DNA from: a virus
IMG/VR virus record: IMGVR_UViG_3300017725_000083
Location: 1-22,519 of that record
DNA length: 22,519 nt
Strand: one strand, 5' to 3'
The first letter of the stretch is position 1. Each line of letters begins with the position of its first letter. This document shows positions 1 through 7,400 of this stretch, in pieces. Position numbers and translations under genes: made by a program. The notes under the pieces are model-generated. The model was not told the DNA's origin and ran no database searches. It saw only the letters and a program-made list of their open reading frames with translations.

Positions 1-1903
1 CGCTTTGACTTGAGCCACTACCACCTGGTATTGTAATTGTTTTTGTTGCACCAGTACCTGATGCTGTAACTCCACCACCGACAAAGTTTAATGTTGAACC
101 TGCTGTTGATAAAGCTGAACCTTCATCTTGAATTGTAAGTGCACCACCAGATATAGTAATCGTTTTTGTAGAACCAGTACCAGATGCTGTGACACCTGAA
201 CCTACAAAGTTTAAAGTTGTTCCAGCAGTAGATAATGATGATCCTTCTTCTTGGACGGTAACGCCTGAAGTACCACTGGAAACTGTAGCAAAACTTAATG
301 TACCACTTCCATTAGTTTGTAATACTTGTCCGGCTGATCCATCACTTGTCGGGTAAGTTAAACCTGATAGAACGTTAGTGCCTGAAGCTGTAACTCCACC
401 TGATACTGTAATACCATTTGCAGTTGTTTCTAATTTTTTAGTATTATCATGATAGAAATCTTGTGAACTACCTGAATTAAATACTGCAGATGTTTTACTT
501 AATGCAGCATTTCCAATTGTAAATGTTCCAGATAATACTTGAACATGTCCGTCTCCATTATCTTTAATAATACTATTACTACCATCATGATAAATTTGTA
601 AATCTTGTGAATTACCAAATCTAATAGCATTATTATCTGGAATGTTTACATCTGCAAATTGCGAAACACCGGTACCAACAATTCTACCAGTTACATTTAT
701 TGGATGTGAAAAATCAAATTCATCATTTGTTCCATCCCATAAAATAGTAGCATTTGTAGAACTATTAACAGCATCTTGTATTGTAATACCAGCACCGTCT
801 GCAGTAGAAGAAGTATCTCCAGAACCAAAGTTAAGAGTTATATTTTTATCTTCAACATCTAGAGTGGCAGTATTAATTGTAGTACTTGTTCCACTTACTG
901 TTAGATTACCAGTAACTGTTAAATTACCAGCTGCAGATATATTAGTAGAAGTAATATCATCCGAAGTTAGTGTACCACTAACAGTAGCATTATTAAATGT
1001 AACATTGTCTGAAGTTCCAACTGCTTGGCCAATACTTATTTGACCATTGGATATTGCTACACCAGTACCAGCAGATATATGAGCTCTTACTTCAGCAGCA
1101 CTTGGACCAGTATATGTAATTACACCAGTTGAATTATTATATGCTAATGAACCATCACCACCAGCATCTGTGACTGATATTAATGCACGAGTTGTTGCTG
1201 CCGTTGTTTCTGTAAAAGATATAACACCAGTTGAACTGTTATAAGATAAATCTCCACTTACACTGATGGCCGCTCTTGCTCTTGCAGTTGTATGGTATAG
1301 ATTAGTTGAACCTTCTGTTAAATCATCTGTATCAAATCCAGTTAAGTTTCTAGTGTGAAAGCTAGCAACATTACCCATATATCCATGAGCTGAACATTGG
1401 TAATATAATGCAACTGGAGTAGTACCAGTAGGAATGATTGTAGTATGAGCACCTGAACTACCAGGAGTTCCATTTGTAGTAACCCCAGTAGTATATGCAG
1501 TAGTTTTGTCTGCTTCGTAATAAAATCTTAAAGGATGGCCGGAGTTAGAAGAATCTGATTGATCAAACTTATATGTGTTTCCGGGAACTAATATTAAATG
1601 TGGCGATTCTATGCCATTAATAACATACCCTGAACTAGAACCAGTTCCAGTATAAGCGTGATCAGATGTTTTAGAAGCTACTGTAACTGTTAAAGTTTGA
1701 GTGACACTCTTACGAATTTTAAAATAAGAATCTGTTGCAGTACCGACTTGTATGACACTATCTAAACTACCTTCAGTAGTTTTCATGTAGAGTTTACCGT
1801 CGTTTGTATTTAACGCTAACTCACCTAAGTCTAAATTACTAGTTGTCGGAATGGCACCGGCTGTAGCCGAACGCCTTAATTTAATGTTCGTTTGTCGTGC
1901 CAA
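1..1903 (-). CDS. Tail fibre/adhesin protein with cupredoxin-like domain (partial, runs off left edge)
   Basis: The frame is open for 634 codons from a TTG at 1901-1903 to the window edge, so the C-terminus is missing. The TTG start is chosen because an in-frame stop (TAG, 1913-1915) lies just upstream, no ATG intervenes, a strong AGGAG sits 6 bases before it, and the resulting MARQT-IK start resembles the MANLT-IK start of the neighbouring 506-residue protein. Residues 20-52 hold the LDLGELALNT...GKLYMK motif typical of marine phage fibre N-termini. Residues about 66-182 look like a cupredoxin domain (separate entry). Residues 320-355 carry the GNLTV...TINTATLDVED module shared with the other fibres; 425-500 carry the LQIYHDG/KKLETTANG module. 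Residues 548-628 are two 41-residue tandem repeats. The protein is Thr/Ser/Gly/Asn-rich beta structure throughout. It is inferred to be a receptor-binding or accessory fibre; the missing end could hold a chaperone or tip domain. Confidence 0.85.
   Translation of the reverse strand, partial: MARQTNIKLRRSATAGAIPTTSNLDLGELALNTNDGKLYMKTTEGSLDSVIQVGTATDSYFKIRKSVTQTLTVTVASKTSDHAYTGTGSSSGYVINGIESPHLILVPGNTYKFDQSDSSNSGHPLRFYYEADKTTAYTTGVTTNGTPGSSGAHTTIIPTGTTPVALYYQCSAHGYMGNVASFHTRNLTGFDTDDLTEGSTNLYHTTARARAAISVSGDLSYNSSTGVISFTETTAATTRALISVTDAGGDGSLAYNNSTGVITYTGPSAAEVRAHISAGTGVAISNGQISIGQAVGTSDNVTFNNATVSGTLTSDDITSTNISAAGNLTVTGNLTVSGTSTTINTATLDVEDKNITLNFGSGDTSSTADGAGITIQDAVNSSTNATILWDGTNDEFDFSHPINVTGRIVGTGVSQFADVNIPDNNAIRFGNSQDLQIYHDGSNSIIKDNGDGHVQVLSGTFTIGNAALSKTSAVFNSGSSQDFYHDNTKKLETTANGITVSGGVTASGTNVLSGLTYPTSDGSAGQVLQTNGSGTLSFATVSSGTSGVTVQEEGSSLSTAGTTLNFVGSGVTASGTGSTKTITISGGALTIQDEGSALSTAGSTLNFVGGGVTASGTGATKTITIPGGSGSSQS
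17..262 (-). repeat. Two tandem 123-bp repeats (41 residues each) in the fibre gene
   Basis: Residues about 548-587 and 589-628 repeat the pattern (V/I)Q(E/D)EGS-LSTAG-TLNFVG-GVTASGTG-TKTITI-GG, with Gln551 matching Gln592. At DNA level the copies sit 123 bases apart, with many third-position differences, so the duplication is not very recent. A further copy may continue beyond the left edge. Such repeats typically form the elongated beta shaft of a fibre. Confidence 0.85.
1358..1708 (-). other. Cupredoxin-like (type-1 copper) domain inside the fibre protein
   Basis: This covers residues about 66-182 of the TTG-started fibre protein. The visible ligand set is His123 (SGHPLRF, codon 1535-1537), Cys170, His173 and Met176 (YYQCSAHGYMG, codons 1394-1396, 1385-1387 and 1376-1378). 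The order His...Cys-x2-His-x-x-Met is that of blue-copper proteins, and the 47-residue distance from first His to Cys equals that of plastocyanin (His37-Cys84). The Met is two residues closer to the second His than in plastocyanin. The preceding PHLILVPGNTYKFDQ resembles the strand-turn-strand before the first ligand. I recognise the module as a recurrent, largely uncharacterised one in marine phage structural proteins. Copper binding is inferred; a structural domain that has kept the motif without metal is the alternative. Confidence 0.65.
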
Positions 1904-1909
1904 TTTTGG

Positions 1910-1914
1910 CTCCT
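1910..1914 (-). promoter_or_regulatory. Shine-Dalgarno site that sets a TTG start
   Basis: On the minus strand AGGAG lies six bases before the TTG at 1901-1903. The in-frame TAG overlaps this site, so translation of the long frame cannot begin further upstream. Confidence 0.8.
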
Positions 1915-1948
1915 ATGTTCAATCCCTATGTAGGGCTATTAATTTTAA

Positions 1949-1966
1949 AATCGTTATATAACGATT
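1949..1966 (-). other. Perfect palindrome, likely 5'-UTR hairpin (or weak terminator)
   Basis: AATCGTTATATAACGATT is a perfect 18-base inverted repeat. It could form a 7-bp stem with an AUAU loop, followed on the minus strand by TTAAAATT. If the late promoter at 1974-1981 is used, the stem begins about two bases from the RNA 5' end, where it could protect the message. Its low GC content and short T run make it a poor intrinsic terminator. A second short inverted repeat, CCCTACATAGGG (1924-1935), lies between it and the ribosome site. Confidence 0.5.
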
Positions 1967-1973
1967 ACACTAA

Positions 1974-1981
1974 TATTTATA
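1974..1981 (-). promoter_or_regulatory. T4-type late promoter (TATAAATA) before the left-edge fibre gene
   Basis: This is an exact match to the T4 late -10 consensus, in the only substantial intergenic gap, within a larger palindrome ACTAATAT-AA-ATATTAGT (1969-1986) that also contains the stop codon of the 506-residue gene. The predicted start is near 1968, giving a leader of about 65 bases. Confidence 0.65.
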
Positions 1982-3502
1982 TTAGTAAGTACCACCATCT
2001 ATAATAGTAGAAGCAACAGGAACACCCGAAGAATTATATTGCATAATAGCATGTGAAGCACCAGTGACTTGAGTCATTGCGGTACCTCCAGGATTTGATA
2101 TCATGATACCATCACCAGTAAAACTTCTTTGACCTGTACCACCTTGAGCAACAGTAAGTCCTGATACAGCTGAAAGTGTAACAGCGCCAGTAATTGTAGC
2201 AGCACCAGTAACACTTAGTATATCATCAATAGTAGTTGTACCACCAGCTGAATCAATTGTTAAGTTACCAGATGTGGTATCAATTTCATTATCACCAGTA
2301 ATACCAACTTGGATATTACCTAAATCAGCACCAGTACCATAAACATTTCCAAACTCTGCATCACTCCATGGTGAAGAAGCGTTATCACCACCACTTAGAT
2401 CTTCATCTTTTGTAAATACAAATCTTTGTGTTTGTATATCAAGACCAAAGAAACCATCTTTAACTGCAGATCCATTGTGCCATTTAAATCTAATACCACG
2501 ATCAAGACCATCAGCAGAAGAAGTATCTTTTGCCAATTCGATCATTGGATCTGTTAAAGTAGTTTGAGTTGAGTTAACAGAAGTTGTAGTACCCTGTACC
2601 GTTAAGTTACCACCAACGGTTAAATTACCACCAGTTTGTACTGTATTACTTGTAGATGCACCTAATACAACATTACCATCAACGTTTAATGTACCATCAA
2701 TTTGAGTATTACCAGAAGCGGCAACAACATCAAATTTACTTGAACCAACTGTAAAGTTAGTACCATCAAAGGTTAAATTGGCATCATCTTCCAGTTCACC
2801 ATCAGCACCAGCAAGTACAATTCTATTATTTGTTAGATCTTCAACATTAAGAGATGCAAGTTCAGTTTGACCTGTTACATCTAATGTGCCACCAACAGAT
2901 AAGTTAGTAGTAATTGATACACTATTAGGTAATCCAATAGTAACTGTGTTTCCAGTTGCTGATGTTTCAATTTCATTTGAAGTACCAGCAATTGTAAATA
3001 CTTCGTCATCTAAATCAATTGCAATTGTACCTGAATCAGTAGTTACATCTAAATCTTGAGCATCAACTAAGGTATCAACATAAGTTTTAATTGCTAGAGC
3101 TGTTGCTAATTGAGAATTAGCCGCACTTGCAAGAGATGTACTTGTTGAAATACTTGTTACTACTTGGCCAGATCCACCTGAAGATTCAAGTGCAAGTGAT
3201 CCAATATTAATTTGATCAATGTGTTTATTACCATCTACAATAACAGCACTATTATTAGTAACTGTACCATGAACATGATCCAACAACTGAGTGAAATATT
3301 TACCACCAATAACATCCACTGAGCTTGCAAAAGCATTTCCTGGTCCAGAGTTTTCTGCACCTGTACCCATGTACAACCTATCGCCATTATTGGCTTGTGT
3401 ACCGGCAACATATGAGTATGCAAACTCACCTGTTTTCAAATTAGCAGGCGCGGTGGTGGTTGACGCCGTTGTTAATATTTTAATTCTTGTTAAGTTTGCC
3501 AT
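1982..3502 (-). CDS. Fibre-like virion structural protein, 506 residues
   Basis: The N-terminus has features common in marine T4-like phage structural proteins: LKTGEFAYSY...NNGDRLYMGTG (residues about 22-48), followed by IGGKYFTQLLDHVHG and an IDQINIGSLALES stretch. The middle carries the module GGNLTV-GNLTVQGTTTSVNSTQTTLTDPMIEL that resembles parts of the other two fibres, and the C-terminal part has LTVAQGGTGQRSFTGDGI, another motif frequent in phage fibres. The protein ends in GGTY, as does the product of the gene just upstream. No S74 or other enzyme motif is visible. It overlaps the upstream gene by TAATG, with the Shine-Dalgarno GGAGGA (3511-3516) lying inside that gene's last codons, so the two are likely translationally coupled. 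It is probably an accessory fibre or a subunit attached to the baseplate fibres; the exact role is not known. Confidence 0.85.
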   Translation of the reverse strand: MANLTRIKILTTASTTTAPANLKTGEFAYSYVAGTQANNGDRLYMGTGAENSGPGNAFASSVDVIGGKYFTQLLDHVHGTVTNNSAVIVDGNKHIDQINIGSLALESSGGSGQVVTSISTSTSLASAANSQLATALAIKTYVDTLVDAQDLDVTTDSGTIAIDLDDEVFTIAGTSNEIETSATGNTVTIGLPNSVSITTNLSVGGTLDVTGQTELASLNVEDLTNNRIVLAGADGELEDDANLTFDGTNFTVGSSKFDVVAASGNTQIDGTLNVDGNVVLGASTSNTVQTGGNLTVGGNLTVQGTTTSVNSTQTTLTDPMIELAKDTSSADGLDRGIRFKWHNGSAVKDGFFGLDIQTQRFVFTKDEDLSGGDNASSPWSDAEFGNVYGTGADLGNIQVGITGDNEIDTTSGNLTIDSAGGTTTIDDILSVTGAATITGAVTLSAVSGLTVAQGGTGQRSFTGDGIMISNPGGTAMTQVTGASHAIMQYNSSGVPVASTIIDGGTY

Positions 3503-3723
3503 TAATATGTTCCTCCACTAAGGCTTAAATTTTCATTGTCTATTTGTGTAGACATCTTATACTTACCAGTAGTACCGTCAAAAATCATCATAGCACCATC
3601 TGTTTGTCCTGATGTATCAACGTCTGCAATGTCTGACATTGAAATACTAAACTGACCAATTGCAAGCTTTTTGGCTACAACTTGGTTTTGATTAGATTGC
3701 ACTTTAGCTTTAATAGTCGGCAT
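3502..3723 (-). CDS. Small virion protein, 73 residues, ends in GGTY
   Basis: This short protein has an N-terminal basic stretch (MPTIKAKVQSNQNQVVAKK), then LAIGQFSISMSDIADVD and DGAMMIFDGTTGKYKMST, a pattern (a displayable datum, then a -DGTTGKYK- turn) often seen in small marine phage structural proteins. It ends in GGTY, like the 506-residue protein that follows. Its stop overlaps the next ATG (TAATG), and its Gly-Gly codons are the next gene's Shine-Dalgarno sequence. It starts one base after the stop of the 110-residue gene. A fibre-attachment or fibre-capping role is inferred only from context; no enzymatic motif is present. Confidence 0.75.
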   Translation of the reverse strand: MPTIKAKVQSNQNQVVAKKLAIGQFSISMSDIADVDTSGQTDGAMMIFDGTTGKYKMSTQIDNENLSLSGGTY

Positions 3724-3724
3724 G

Positions 3725-4057
3725 TTATCTTGTAACTCCCGGTGTTATCTCCACTTGTCCTTCCACTACTCTCGTTATAATTCCAGTTTGATCTGTAATT
3801 TCTACGTCATATACATATCTACCCGCAGCTAAAGCTCCAGTCTGAACTGGTGTTAAAGATATTTGCAATCTTCCAGTTAAGGCATTAGCAATAATTGCTG
3901 TAAAAGCCGTGCTCGTAGTAGAATCATATGTTTTTCTGAGTTGACCTGCTACAGTATACCCAGTTAGGTTTAATGCTGAATCATCAGCCGCAGTACAATC
4001 TATATTTGCTGTAAAGGTTGTACCTTGGTCAATTGTCAGGTTCGATATAATCGCCAC
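3725..4057 (-). CDS. Small beta-rich virion protein, GTG start, 110 residues
   Basis: The start is GTG (4055-4057) with AGGAAG seven bases upstream. The protein begins ISNLTIDQGTTFTANID and continues with LNLTGYTVAGQLRKTYD, then ISLTPVQTGALAAGRYVYDVEITD. This arrangement (DQG-ttf, D-sg---nLtGy-v--qiRk, ydv-itd) resembles the Ig-like beta-sandwich family found in phage baseplate and upper-baseplate N-terminal domains (BppU type). It would fit an adaptor that docks fibres. It follows the S74 fibre gene by 15 bases, and a late promoter match (4078-4085) lies just in front, so it could head its own transcript with the following two genes. Confidence 0.75.
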   Translation of the reverse strand: MAIISNLTIDQGTTFTANIDCTAADDSALNLTGYTVAGQLRKTYDSTTSTAFTAIIANALTGRLQISLTPVQTGALAAGRYVYDVEITDQTGIITRVVEGQVEITPGVTR

Positions 4058-4072
4058 TACTTCACTTCCTTA

Positions 4073-4405
4073 TTAACTATTTATACTTTTGAGACTTTCA
4101 ATCTCAGCTTTTAATTCTTTATTTTGTTCTGTTAATTCTTTAACAGCTTCAACTAAAAGAGCAGTTACTTTATCATACCTTACAGTATCATACCCTTCTA
4201 CAGAAGATTCAGTTACTAATTCAGGTGCTACTTTTTGTACGTCTTGAGCACTTAAACCAATATGTTCTTCTTCTTTTTGCTCTTCAGTTTTAAATCCAAG
4301 TTCAACTGCTTTATCATTCCAGTTATAATGGAATCCATTTAGAGCATTTACTTTGTCTAAGGCATTTTCTATATTACCTTTTTTATCTTTTAATCTATCA
4401 TCTGA
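4073..4405 (-). other. S74 peptidase / intramolecular chaperone domain
   Basis: This covers residues 1706-1815 of the long fibre. SDDRLK matches the S-D-x-R-x-K motif in which Ser and the Lys five residues later carry out self-cleavage (endosialidase Ser911/Lys916). The conserved IGLSAQDV and a final helix (LVEAVKELTEQNKELKAEI) are present. The predicted mature fibre ends at Ala1705. Confidence 0.9.
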
Positions 4406-7400
4406 TGCTGCAGCAATAATATCACCAGTAGCATATATAGTATTAGTAGATGGATTTACATAAACACCCGCTGTTCCATAAACACTATTACCTGAACCCC
4501 ATAACATTTGATATGTAGAAGCTGAATTATTGTTATAATTAATAGTAACAGTACTTGCGACTGATGCACTAGATGCTGTTGAAGCACTTGTTGCTGTTGA
4601 AGCATTACCATTAAGGCTTCCTTTAAAATTAAAGTTAACATCACCTAGTGTATTTGTACCAGGATTATAATAAAGCCCAGCATCAAAGTAGACTTGTTTA
4701 TTTTGAGTTCCCGATAGATGATAATCTGTAAAGAGAATATTATACGCTGTTGAATTAGTTTGGTTTTGTGACGCTGCAATGGTGCTGGCTGATGATGCAT
4801 TACCAGAAAGAGTTGCTGTAATTATACGAGCACTGAAGTCTCCATTTCCATCTCTTTGTACTATTCGACTACCAGTGTTTGCACTAGTACATGTAATAGT
4901 AGCTGAGTTAGCTTGGCTGGTGATTGATCCCGCGCTCGTTGCTGTTGAAGCATTACCAGCTAAGTTTGGTACTGTTAATGTGTTCGTATGTGGGTTATAA
5001 TAAAAATGAGCAGCGGTATCTTTATATAAACTCTCGGGAGCATTATAACCATCATTGGTTTCACCAAATACCATTCTATAACTAGTATTGAGACTTGTTC
5101 CAGTTACATATACTGAAGATGCTGATGAAGCATTACCAGATAAACTCCCAGAGAATGTTCCAGCGGTAAGAGTATTTGTGTGTGGATTATAAGTAAAATT
5201 TGCATCATATCTAACAGCTTTATTAGCATTAGCATTTGTTCCAATAAATGTTGGAAATCTACTAGCATTGTCTGAATCCGCGCTAACATATACTTGACTA
5301 GCCGATGAAGCATTACCAGCTAAGTTTGGTGCATTCAATGTATTTGTGTGTGGATTATATGTTAAATTATCATCTTCATATGCTGATCTATAAGCATTTC
5401 CACCAGCATTAAACCAAGCAAGAGGATAATTATTACTCCATGCACCATTACCACCATTTTCTGCGGTTATATATAATCCATTAGCATATGATGCGGTTGT
5501 CGCAGTTGTTGCATTACCAGCTAAAGCCCCAGAAAATGTTCCAGTGGTAAGAGTATTTGTATTTGGGTTATAATAAAAATGAGCACCAGTGTCTTTAAAT
5601 AAACTTTCATAATCATTAACACCATCATTGGCTTCACCAAATACCATTCTATAAGATGTATCATTACTTGCTCCAGTTACATAAACCCGTGATGATGTTC
5701 CAGCATTACCATCTAATGCACCAAGGAATCGGCTTGTAGACAATGTATTATCACTAGATCTATATGTTAAACCATCATCATGGTGAAGCGATTTATTACC
5801 AGAACCATCACCAGTATGCCATACTACTCTTCTAAAAGTATTATCATCATTATCTTCAGTTACATAAACCTGAGTAGCAGATCCAGCGTTACCAGTTGCA
5901 CTTCCAGCAGAACCCGTTATATTACCAGTCACATTACCAACCACATTACCAGATAATGGGCCGGAGAATCCAGTAGCAGTTATGGTTCCATCATTATTTG
6001 TTCTTACAACTTTATTTGTAGTAACAGCACCCTGCGCAGTTTCATCTTCTTGAACATACCTATCATCAAAGTCATCTGTAGTAACTGATGTTACGTGACC
6101 TTGAGCATTAACATTAATTCTTCTTATATAACCACCATCTTCTGATGCTGGCCCGTAATGAGCAGCTCCTACTCCTACTGCAGAGTGATTAATAGTTATA
6201 GTATCACCACTTCTAGCAGAAGCTAAAGCAGTTCCACCTGATATAGTAAGTGTATCATTATTACTATTTGCTACTGCTGTTCCACCAGAATTAGCAGCGA
6301 TATTTTTAAATATATATTGTGATGAACCTCTATCAGTATTTGCAAAAGTAAAGTTAATATTAGTACCGCTTAATCCACCAGAGATATCAATGCCTGTGCC
6401 TTCAATTAAATTTAAATCTCTTGCAGCAGTCATGTCAATAGCTGTTCCACTATTTATTTTTACTTGTGGTATGATAATACTATTGACAGTGTCTAATATC
6501 ATATTACCATCAGCTTCCCAACGATCTTGAGCAAAATTATATACAAATGAGTGTGTACCAGTTACATTAGATGCTGCATTTGCATGAACACTAGTGCCAG
6601 AAAATAATCTTGTTTCAATACCAAAACCACCAGTTGATGGCTCACTACCCGAAGTACTAGTAAGTATTAATGTATCTTCAACTTCTAGTGTTGCTGTATT
6701 TAATATTGTATTTGTACCATTAACAGTTAAGTCACCAGTAATTGTTAAATTACCTGGAACTGAAACTGTATCGCTTGAAGCGTTACCTAATGTAGTATTA
6801 CCATTAACACTTAAACTTCCACCAATTGTAGTATTACCAGATATATCTGCAGCACCATTTACATCAAGTGTAGAAGATTCCAGTTCTCCTTGAACTAATA
6901 CACCGCCTGCTGTTGTTTCTATTTTTTTAGCGTTATTGTAGAATAAATTAACTGCACCATTCTCAGCTGCAGAAATCATAGTTTCATTATTAGCTGCGTT
7001 ATTTACAAAGAAACTTGGATTAACTATCTTAAGAGGATCGGTACTTGATATAACACTATTAGTATTATCATTATATAATTGGAATTCGTCTGAATTACCT
7101 AGTAGTATTTTTTCGCTATATCCTAAATCTAGTTTATCGGCTGTTAAAGCAAATGTAGTATTACCTAAATTAGTAATAGTTGCTGAACCTAAATTACCAC
7201 TTGATCTAAATGTTGATGAGGTAAATGTAAGTGTGGGATCAGCTACGTTAAAGTCAAAGTTTTGATTTGTTGAATCCCATGTAACTGCAATACCAGATTC
7301 TGAATTATTTTGTATTAAATCTTCAGCATTATAGAATGTAACGATATCAGCAGTATTATCTGATTTATCATTTGCCATACCTCTAAGTTGCCAAGCTCTT

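Noticed and set aside
642-1043. 133-residue frame on the plus strand
   Set aside because: It lies opposite a continuous fibre frame; its Val/Ser/Pro-rich composition is what reverse reading of Thr/Gly/Asn-rich fibre codons gives, and no ribosome site is seen.
1358-1708. A stand-alone plastocyanin (host-derived photosynthesis gene)
   Set aside because: The domain is embedded in frame within a fibre protein with no signal peptide or separate start; it is not a petE-type gene.
1949-1966. Strong intrinsic terminator
   Set aside because: The stem has only two G-C pairs and is not followed by a long T run on the transcribed strand, so a 5'-leader hairpin is the better reading.
6594-6893. 99-residue plus-strand frame opposite the long fibre
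   Set aside because: Its composition mirrors the antisense of the shared fibre module; the same type of shadow occurs opposite that module at 642-1043.
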